From Nitrospira sp. (GTDB lineage: Bacteria; UBA9089; CG2-30-40-21; SBAY01): 9,824 nt of DNA. The stretch's first letter is position 1. Each line of letters starts with the position of its first letter. The notes under the pieces were generated by a model. The model had not been told where the DNA came from. It saw only the letters and a list, made by a program, of their open reading frames with translations, and did not search any database. The translations under genes and the position numbers were made by a program. The stretch spans positions 1 through 9,824 of the forward strand of contig SBAY01000381.1 of assembly GCA_005239945.1 (NCBI GenBank). The letters are read 5' to 3'. This document shows, one piece after another, positions 3,995 to 9,824 of this stretch.

Positions 3995-6592
3995 TTATGT
4001 CAACCACAATTTTCTAATTAGTTTAAGTATCTCGCTAAAGACCAGAACAGAGGCTGAAACCAATAAGATATACCCCCAATCGATTAAGGTAATAGGTATG
4101 GTGTGGAATATATTCCTTAACGGGGTGTAGATGACTAATAATTGCAAGGCAATGGAGATGACGATGGCATATAGCAACCATAGATTGGAGAAAAATCCTC
4201 TAAAGACCGAGGTATAGCCGCTTCGGCAATTCATGACATTGAACATCTGCATCATCATTAAGGTAGTAAAGGCAATTGTCCTGGCATAATCAAGATTTTC
4301 CGCCGGCTTATAAAAGTAAAATATTCCTAAGGTCGAAATCATCATTATCAAGCCGATACCAAGCATCCAGACAAACCGTTTTGTGGAGAGGATATTTTCA
4401 TCTTTCCTTCTTGGTTTCCTTCTCATTAAGTCAATATCAGGCGGGTCTATGCCCAGTGCCAGGGCCGGTAGTCCATCCGTCATAAGATTTATCCAGAGAA
4501 TTTGCAGAGCCAATAACGGCATCGGCAGACCAATGATAATGGCGATGAATATGGTCAACACCTCACCCAGGTTAGAGCTTAATAAATAGGTCACAAATTT
4601 TTTGATGTTCTCCTCGATAGTTCTTCCTTCTTCAACTGCATTGACGATTGAGGCAAAATTATCATCCGTGAGAATCATATCCGAGGCCTCTTTGGCCACA
4701 TCTGTGCCGGTGATACCCATAGCAATACCAATATCTGCATCCTTTAGTGCCGGGGCATCATTAACCCCATCCCCGGTCATAGCCACGACATGACCATTTC
4801 TTTTTAATGCCTCGATTATCTTCATCTTATGTTCTGGAGAAACCCGGGCATAAATACTTACCTTTTCAACAATTTCCTCATACAGGTCTTCGATCTCATC
4901 CAATTCTTTACCGGTTAAAACATCACCGATAATGCCTAATTTTGTGGCTATGGCCAATGCCGTCAGTTTATGGTCGCCGGTTATCATTATTACCTTTATT
5001 CCGGCGGCCTTACATTTCTTTATTGCTTCTTTGACCTCTTTTCTCGGTGGGTCAATCATTGCCTGCAGTCCAACAAAGATAAGATTCTCCTCGGTAGGAT
5101 TTAGGTTTTGGGTTTCTTTAAAGGCAAACCCTAATACCCGCAGGGCATCCTGGGCAAACCCCTCATTTGCCAGATGGATTTTTTTCTTATCCTTCGCGGT
5201 CAACTCCATTATTTTGCCATTGATGTAAATTTGGGTGCATCGTTCAAGGAGAATATCCGGTGCACCTTTGGTGTAGGCAACGAGTTGAGCACCTGTTTGG
5301 TGAATAGTGGTCATCATCTTCCTCTGAGAATCAAATGGTATCTCGGCTACCCGCGGGGACATCTTTTCCAATTCTTGTTTAATTAACCCGGCCTTGGCCG
5401 CATTGACAATTAAACTTGCCTCAGTGGGGTCGCCAATGACCTTTCCCTCCTCGATGTTGGCATCGTTGCACAAGACACCTATTTTCAACAGCAACTCGAA
5501 TTTTTCAGGGGAGGTAGGAGTTCTCCCTTTTAAATAGCCTGAGCTGGTTACACTTATAATCTCATCATTGACAAACATCCGCTCCACCGTCATTTGATTA
5601 CAGGTCAATGTTCCTGTTTTATCCGAGCAGATAACCGTTGTGCAGCCTAATGTTTCCACGCTGGGTAATTTTCTGAGCAAGGCGTTTTTCTTGATCATTC
5701 TCTCCACGCCCAGGGCTAAAGAAATCGTTACCACGGCAGGTAATCCCTCGGGAATAGCGGCTACGGCCAGAGCAATTGCCGCAATGAACATCTTTAGGTA
5801 TTCGCCTGTTCTGAGCGCTCCGGTAATAAAGACAATAAGACATATTCCTATGGTCAATGTCCCCAGTCGGTGCCCTAATTGCTTCAGGCTTAATTGTAAC
5901 GGGGTAAGCTCTTTTTCTGCCTCCTGAATCATTTCGGCAATCTTACCTATTTCTGTGCCCATGCCTGTTTCGACCACTACCGCCCGGCCACGGCCCCGGG
6001 TAATGATGGTAGATGAAAAAACCATATTTTTCTGGTCGGCAACAGGTAAGTGTTCTTCTAATAAATCGATATTTTTCTCGACAGGGGTGGACTCTCCGGT
6101 TAAGGAGGCCTCTTGCGTCTCAAGGTTTATGGAAACAATCAGCCGGGCGTCTGCCGGGAGTTTGTCTCCTTCTTCTAAAACTAAAATATCACCAGGGACA
6201 ACCTCTGCGGCAGGTATCTCCTGCACCCTGTTATCTCGAATAACCTTTGCCTTTAGCGAGACAAGTTTTTTCAGTGCCTCGATACTTCGCTCTGCCCGAT
6301 ATTCCTGGATAAAACCCAGGACTGCATTCAAGAGCAAAATAACGGCAATTACCTCGGCATCAAGATATTCCTGGATGAAGAGCGAGATGACCATGGCGGC
6401 GAGCAATATGCCGATAATAAAGCCTTTGAATTGGTTAATAAAGATGGCTATCGGACTTATCTTTTTAGTTTCTTTAAGGAGGTTTTTGCCGTATTTTGTT
6501 AAGCGGGCATTAGCCTCCTGGGAGGATAGCCCATTTTCGGAGGTGCTAAATTCCTTAAATATGGTTTCAATCTCTTTTGTATAGTACATCAT
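3995..6592 (-). CDS. SERCA-like P-type (P2) Ca2+-transporting ATPase (865 aa)
   Basis: This integral membrane pump uses ATP to move cations, most likely Ca2+, out of the cytoplasm. Motifs appear in order: TGES (165-168, actuator), PEGLPA in M4 (281-286), DKTGT with phosphorylated D324, KGAPD (442-446, nucleotide binding), MITGD (536-540) and GDGVNDAP (607-614). About ten hydrophobic segments are present: four before the catalytic domains and six after. Ion-site residues match animal SERCA: E282 in M4, N674 and E677 in M5 (SSNLGEV), N702, T705 and D706 in M6 (LWINLMTDGLPA). The M8 glutamate of SERCA site I appears to be Q782. Length is normal for bacterial members. The start is ATG-ATG at 6592/6589 without a clear Shine-Dalgarno. 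A short repeat separates it from hisD by 33 bp, and co-transcription with hisD is likely. A Mn2+ or other cation specificity cannot be excluded. Confidence 0.93.
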   Translation of the reverse strand: MMYYTKEIETIFKEFSTSENGLSSQEANARLTKYGKNLLKETKKISPIAIFINQFKGFIIGILLAAMVISLFIQEYLDAEVIAVILLLNAVLGFIQEYRAERSIEALKKLVSLKAKVIRDNRVQEIPAAEVVPGDILVLEEGDKLPADARLIVSINLETQEASLTGESTPVEKNIDLLEEHLPVADQKNMVFSSTIITRGRGRAVVVETGMGTEIGKIAEMIQEAEKELTPLQLSLKQLGHRLGTLTIGICLIVFITGALRTGEYLKMFIAAIALAVAAIPEGLPAVVTISLALGVERMIKKNALLRKLPSVETLGCTTVICSDKTGTLTCNQMTVERMFVNDEIISVTSSGYLKGRTPTSPEKFELLLKIGVLCNDANIEEGKVIGDPTEASLIVNAAKAGLIKQELEKMSPRVAEIPFDSQRKMMTTIHQTGAQLVAYTKGAPDILLERCTQIYINGKIMELTAKDKKKIHLANEGFAQDALRVLGFAFKETQNLNPTEENLIFVGLQAMIDPPRKEVKEAIKKCKAAGIKVIMITGDHKLTALAIATKLGIIGDVLTGKELDEIEDLYEEIVEKVSIYARVSPEHKMKIIEALKRNGHVVAMTGDGVNDAPALKDADIGIAMGITGTDVAKEASDMILTDDNFASIVNAVEEGRTIEENIKKFVTYLLSSNLGEVLTIFIAIIIGLPMPLLALQILWINLMTDGLPALALGIDPPDIDLMRRKPRRKDENILSTKRFVWMLGIGLIMMISTLGIFYFYKPAENLDYARTIAFTTLMMMQMFNVMNCRSGYTSVFRGFFSNLWLLYAIVISIALQLLVIYTPLRNIFHTIPITLIDWGYILLVSASVLVFSEILKLIRKLWLT

Positions 6593-6599
6593 AGTTTTT

Positions 6600-6632
6600 T
6601 ATAGGTCTTATAGGACATGTAAGACTTATAGG
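6600..6632. repeat. Short repeat of CCTATAAG-type units spanning the hisD stop
   Basis: On the minus strand this stretch reads CCTATAAGTCTTACATGT followed directly by CCTATAAGACCTATA, two related units. The first unit contains the last bases of hisD: its TAA stop (6628-6626) lies within CCTATAAG. The repeat fills nearly the whole gap before the ATPase start and leaves no recognisable ribosome site there. It may be a small mobile or simple-sequence repeat that landed at the gene end. Confidence 0.55.
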
Positions 6633-7909
6633 CTCTCCCTTCTTATTTTTACTGCCATTGCGTGGGCATCAAAACCCTCCAGATTGGCTATGTTAATAAT
6701 TTCCTGGCCATACTTATTTAGTGCTTGCTTAGTGTAGGAAATGATGCTTGAGCGTTTCAAGAAGTCTTCTATTCCAAGGGGTGAAAAGAATCTGGCGGAT
6801 TTACAGGTAGGCAGGACATGACTTGGTCCGGCAAAATAATCGCCTACGGATTCAGTTGACCACGCTCCTAAAAATATAGCCCCGGCATGCCTGATTTTAT
6901 CCACTACCTCCCATGGATTTTCTACCTGCAACTCAAGATGTTCTGGGGCAAATTCATTGGCTAATTCAATCGCCTCAGCAATTGTTTTGGTAAGAATAAT
7001 CGCCGAATTGGTTAGTGATTGCTGGATAATCTCCTGCCGCAAAAGGAGTTTGGCTTGTGTCTCCACTGCCTTTGATACCTTGAGAGCCAAATCCTCTGAG
7101 GTGGTAATAAGAATGGTGGTAGAAAGTGGGTCATGTTCAGCCTGGGAAAGCAGGTCAGCCGCAATGAATTGTGGATTGCCTGAATCATCGGCTATGACCG
7201 CTATTTCTGTAGGCCCTGCCACCATATCCAGCGAGACATAGCCGTAGACCGCCCTTTTAGCCAGGGTAACATAGATATTTCCCGGGCCTACAATCTTATC
7301 TACCTTTGGGATAGTGGTGGTGCCAAAGGCTAAAGCGGCGATAGCCTGGGCGCCACCGACCTGATAGATTTCATCTACCTCAGCCAGCTTAGCCGCGGCT
7401 AAAATATAAGGACTAATTCCTTCCTTAGATGGCGGTGTGCAAAGGATGACCTTTTTTACCCCGGCAACCTTAGCCGGGATAGCCGTCATTAACACCGTAG
7501 AGATATAGGGTGCCCTTCCGCCGGGCACATAAATTCCAACTGATTCTATGGGTTGATAGCGTTGTCCTAAAATTACCCCATCTTCATATTTCTTTGTCCA
7601 GGAAACAAAGGGTTGATATTTGTGGAAATCGGTGATATTTTTAGCGGCTAATTCAAGACTACGCAAGAATTCCGGAGCAACCAGGTTATAAACCTTTTCA
7701 ATTTTCGCAGGCTTAACCTTTAAATTCGATAGTTTTACCCCGTCAAACAGTTCGGTATATTTTAATAAGGCGGTATCGCCTGATTCCCGAATTTCCTTGA
7801 CAATCCCTTCTACCTTCTGTTTGAGTTCTTCATTGGCCAGGCTAATGTCAGTTCGAGCAAACACCTTTTTAATCTTTTCCCTGTTTTTCCAAGATTTAAG
7901 TATGTCCAT
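6626..7909 (-). CDS. hisD: Histidinol dehydrogenase HisD (427 aa)
   Basis: HisD catalyses the last two steps of histidine synthesis, NAD-dependent oxidation of L-histidinol to histidinal and then histidine, in the cytoplasm. The family signatures are all present: YVPGGRAPY (127-135), VGGAQAIAALAFGT (184-197), VGPGN (207-211), MVAGPTEIAVIAD and SQAEHDP. The Zn ligands are predicted as Q256, H259, D357 and H416, and the catalytic pair as E323-H324 (APEHLEL). Length is normal (E. coli 434). ATG 7909 has GGAGAG just upstream. It follows argF by 56 bp and is probably co-transcribed with it, although no other his gene is present. Its stop codon falls inside a short repeat. Confidence 0.97.
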   Translation of the reverse strand: MDILKSWKNREKIKKVFARTDISLANEELKQKVEGIVKEIRESGDTALLKYTELFDGVKLSNLKVKPAKIEKVYNLVAPEFLRSLELAAKNITDFHKYQPFVSWTKKYEDGVILGQRYQPIESVGIYVPGGRAPYISTVLMTAIPAKVAGVKKVILCTPPSKEGISPYILAAAKLAEVDEIYQVGGAQAIAALAFGTTTIPKVDKIVGPGNIYVTLAKRAVYGYVSLDMVAGPTEIAVIADDSGNPQFIAADLLSQAEHDPLSTTILITTSEDLALKVSKAVETQAKLLLRQEIIQQSLTNSAIILTKTIAEAIELANEFAPEHLELQVENPWEVVDKIRHAGAIFLGAWSTESVGDYFAGPSHVLPTCKSARFFSPLGIEDFLKRSSIISYTKQALNKYGQEIINIANLEGFDAHAMAVKIRRESL

Positions 7910-7965
7910 TTTATCTCTCCATCTTTAAGTAATCGCTCAGTGGACGGGGATTACATCTTTATCTG

Positions 7966-8895
7966 TCAGGACTGATTCAAGAAGACCAAAATCCCTTTTT
8001 GCACCAGCAGTTTATTTCTTGCCTGTTCAAAGACGATAGAATGGTTACCATCCAAAACCTCAGCGGTAATTTCCTGTCCTCGATGGGCAGGTAGGCAGTG
8101 CATGACCAAACAATCATTTTTGGCTGTGTTAAGTAGCTCTGTATTAACCTGGTAAGGGGCAAAAATCTTTTCCCTGACCCGCTTTTCCTCTTCCTGTCCC
8201 ATGCTTGTCCAGACATCCGTGTAAATTATATCGGCCTTAGAGGCTGATTTAAGGGGGTTATGGGTAATTTTTATTTGGCTTTCTGTATGAGAAGAGATTT
8301 TTTCTGCCATTGAAACTATTTTCTCTGCCGGCATATATTCTTTCGGGGTGGCAATGGTCATGTTTATTCCCATCATGGTCGAGATTAAAAGCAGGCTATG
8401 GGAGATATTATTGCCTCCATCACCAATATAGGTTAGATTTATCCCTTTCACCTTTCCCTTTTTCTTCCAGATAGTATAGACATCAGATAACACCTGGGCA
8501 GGATGAAAAAGGTCGGACAGGGCATTAATTACAGGTACCCGGGCAAATTTAGCCAATAACTCAATGTCTTGGTGAGCATAAGTTCTGGCAATGAGTAGGT
8601 CGAGATATTGTGAGAGTGTGCGGGCAATATCTTCAATAGATTCCCTTTGACCAAATTGAATTTCATCCTGTCGTAAAAATACTGAATGCCCACCCAATTG
8701 TTGTATTCCGACCTCAAAGGAAATTCGTGTTCTGGTGGATGGTTTTTGGAAGATTAGACCAACAGATTTTTTAGCTAAGGGGAGATACACCTCGCCTGTC
8801 TGCTCTTTGCTTAAGATAGAGTCAGTCAACTCAAAAATCCACCAGATATCCGATACATCCAAATCAGTTACCGATAATAAATCACGCTTGGACAT
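7966..8895 (-). CDS. argF: Ornithine carbamoyltransferase (309 aa)
   Basis: The enzyme joins carbamoyl phosphate and ornithine to give citrulline in arginine synthesis. It carries the carbamoyl-phosphate loop STRTR (53-57), an ART motif with R104, HPAQ (131-134), the ornithine-side DVWTSMG (227-233) and HCLPAHRG (266-273). SMG and HCLP distinguish it from aspartate carbamoyltransferase. Length is normal for a catabolic or anabolic trimer subunit. Isolated context with hisD favours the biosynthetic role. One oddity: the conserved C-terminal QAENR(L/M) reads QARNKL, putting K295 where a phosphate-contacting arginine is usual. ATG 8895 has AAGGAG about 13 nt upstream. The gene follows vapC by 78 bp and may have its own promoter there. 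Confidence 0.95.
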   Translation of the reverse strand: MSKRDLLSVTDLDVSDIWWIFELTDSILSKEQTGEVYLPLAKKSVGLIFQKPSTRTRISFEVGIQQLGGHSVFLRQDEIQFGQRESIEDIARTLSQYLDLLIARTYAHQDIELLAKFARVPVINALSDLFHPAQVLSDVYTIWKKKGKVKGINLTYIGDGGNNISHSLLLISTMMGINMTIATPKEYMPAEKIVSMAEKISSHTESQIKITHNPLKSASKADIIYTDVWTSMGQEEEKRVREKIFAPYQVNTELLNTAKNDCLVMHCLPAHRGQEITAEVLDGNHSIVFEQARNKLLVQKGILVFLNQS

Positions 8896-8937
8896 TTATT
8901 AATGAATTCTCCTTTTTATAGAAGTGAAACAAGGTCT

Positions 8938-8965
8938 TTTACATCATGTTATTTGCCATTGTCAG
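8938..8965 (-). promoter_or_regulatory. Possible sigma70-type promoter for argF
   Basis: On the minus strand CTGACA (8965-8960; 5 of 6 to TTGACA) is followed after 16 nt by TGTAAA (8943-8938; 4 of 6 to TATAAT). It lies immediately after the vapC stop. A start near 8931 would give a leader of about 36 nt. A TATAAA further downstream (near 8915) has no good -35 partner. This is a consensus match only. Confidence 0.3.
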
Positions 8966-8973
8966 CAGGAGAC

Positions 8974-9363
8974 TTACCATATTTCAACTCTTAAATCTTC
9001 CATTATAAGAAAATGGTTATCTCTTGTAGCTAATGCTAAATCATATTGTTGAGCTATCGCCGCAACCCATATATCATTTTCAGGAACAGGTTGCCCTTTT
9101 TCTTTTAAACGATTTTTAATATCACCATATTTTTTGGCTGTATCCGTGTTGCAGGAAAGTATAGTATTGTTACGAACAAATTCGTTTATACGAGTAAGAT
9201 TTTCTTGAATTTTAGTTGATCTATAAGCTCCAAAATATAGTTCTCCGATACTAATGCATGGTATGAATACCTCGATAGCATAAGATAAACGACTATAAAT
9301 GGTTGAATCCTCAGCAAAAAGGCCAATAATTATATTTGTATCAAGTAAAAATCTACCATTCAT
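8974..9363 (-). CDS. vapC: VapC-type PIN-domain RNase toxin (129 aa)
   Basis: This is a canonical VapC: FLLDTNIIIGLF with D8, SIGELYFGA with E41, NDIWVAAIA with D97 and LATRDNHF with D115. These are the four acidic residues that bind Mg2+ for RNA cleavage, usually of initiator tRNA or other specific RNA sites. Length is typical. The start ATG at 9363 lies inside the end of the upstream antitoxin gene (11-bp overlap), the usual antitoxin-first arrangement that couples translation. It looks intact. The specific RNA target cannot be read from sequence. Confidence 0.93.
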   Translation of the reverse strand: MNGRFLLDTNIIIGLFAEDSTIYSRLSYAIEVFIPCISIGELYFGAYRSTKIQENLTRINEFVRNNTILSCNTDTAKKYGDIKNRLKEKGQPVPENDIWVAAIAQQYDLALATRDNHFLIMEDLRVEIW

Positions 9364-9574
9364 TGATATTTACCTTTTCACAGTTATTTTCAATAGCATC
9401 AGACATTAGACATAAATCATCAGGATTAATAATCCCTGAGAATCGCAAGAGATTTTTTCCTTCTACCCCCTTGGGAGTTAAAGCCTTAGCAAAATCAAGA
9501 ACATAAAGTTGAAGGTCATAAGGAAGTTTATCAAGTTGTGAGATAAGGTTTTTACTAATTGTTGCAGTTACCAT
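9353..9574 (-). CDS. VapB-like antitoxin, DUF2281-like (73 aa)
   Basis: The N-terminal half (ISKNLISQLDKLPYDLQLYVLDFAKAL) resembles the DUF2281 dimer helix pattern. The C-terminal half, FSGIINPDDLCLMSDAIE followed by NNCEKVNINEW, has the shape of a VapB tail that wraps the toxin (hydrophobic start, acidic middle, final E-W). It should neutralise the VapC encoded next and probably autoregulate the pair. ATG 9574 has AGGAGG about 7 nt upstream. No AbrB or ribbon-helix-helix DNA-binding motif is evident, so autoregulation is less certain. Confidence 0.82.
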   Translation of the reverse strand: MVTATISKNLISQLDKLPYDLQLYVLDFAKALTPKGVEGKNLLRFSGIINPDDLCLMSDAIENNCEKVNINEW

Positions 9575-9669
9575 AAAATACCTCCTGATATTCTTTTCCT
9601 GCCCGCAATGAACAGATAACTTTTTAGTAACTATTTACCCAAATGAAGTGCAAGGTAATTGTGGTAGTC

Positions 9670-9730
9670 AGGTAATCAGTGCACCGATTATCGATTACTG
9701 GTTACCGATAACCGCCAACCGATTACTAGT
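9670..9730. repeat. Degenerate GATTAC/GGTTAC palindromic repeat cluster
   Basis: This stretch is built from variants of ACCGATTAC and GGTTACCGATAACCG. Positions 9685-9714 form an imperfect palindrome: the left arm CGATTATCGATTAC pairs with the complement of the right arm with three mismatches. It is non-coding and lies upstream of the vapB-like gene. It resembles the low-complexity palindromic repeats elsewhere in the window, but is not a copy of the 182-bp element. Confidence 0.5.
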
Positions 9731-9791
9731 GCTCTGTCACACCTCAATTGATGGATCATAATTACTGAACTATAGCCGTTCACACAACATT

Positions 9792-9824
9792 GAAATTAGA
9801 AATTGGAAAGTAGAAATTAGGAAA
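9792..9824. repeat. Short tandem degenerate gaaatta(g) repeat at the window edge
   Basis: The last 33 bases consist of near-identical units (gaaattagaaattggaaag, tagaaattaggaaa) and continue out of the window. They have no coding potential. The rest of 9731-9791 shows nothing recognisable apart from a possible element boundary discussed in the findings. Confidence 0.5.

Noticed and set aside
5955..6584. 209-codon open frame on the plus strand inside the ATPase region
   Set aside because: It is antisense to the strongly conserved actuator and first membrane part of the ATPase, has low-complexity composition and shows no recognisable domain.
9625..9655. TTGCAC plus TACTAA as a promoter for the vapB-like gene
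   Set aside because: The -10 matches only three of six positions, so it is not distinguishable from chance.
9670..9824. CRISPR array from the repeated GATTAC units
   Set aside because: Units are short, degenerate, in both orientations and without regular spacers. No cas gene is present.

Overview
The window is a moderately AT-rich bacterial segment in which every convincing gene lies on the minus strand, so transcription runs from high to low coordinates. Ordinary bacterial enzymes (ArgF, HisD, a P2-type cation ATPase), strong AGGAGG Shine-Dalgarno sites, abundant toxin-antitoxin-like pairs and several low-complexity palindromic repeats between genes suggest an environmental, probably uncultivated bacterium. 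Nothing here fixes the phylum.

Layout in transcription order. The right edge (9600-9824) is non-coding and repeat-rich. A VapB-like antitoxin and a VapC PIN toxin (9574-8974) overlap by 11 bp. They are followed by argF (8895-7966), hisD (7909-6626) and an 865-residue SERCA-like P-type ATPase (6592-3995). A short repeat sits exactly at the hisD/ATPase junction. After a 76-bp near-perfect palindrome (3846-3921) comes a tightly packed second block: a two-receiver response regulator without an output domain (3800-3084), a DUF6922-like small protein (3080-2778), an AbiEii-like nucleotidyltransferase (2829-2206), a FIST sensory-domain protein (2007-907), two micro-ORFs, a PIN-domain protein (821-345) and a 58-residue partner (352-176) that overlaps its 3' end.

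The most notable structure is a 182-bp palindromic element (2028-2209) inserted between the AbiEii-like gene and the FIST gene. It has 12-bp terminal inverted repeats and a perfect 9-bp flanking direct repeat, as expected for a non-autonomous transposon (MITE). It supplies the present stop codon of the AbiEii-like gene and carries an outward-facing extended -10 (TGGTATAAT) just upstream of FIST. Removing it and one copy of the 9-bp repeat on paper joins the two genes into an overlapping pair. Half of a second copy, with its central segment inverted, occupies positions 1-91.

How the genes may work together: argF and hisD are housekeeping steps of arginine and histidine synthesis, and the ATPase probably exports or sequesters Ca2+. 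In the second block, signalling genes (response regulator, FIST) are interleaved with toxin-antitoxin-like genes with overlapping or nearly touching ends. This suggests co-expression, but no functional link is proven from sequence alone.
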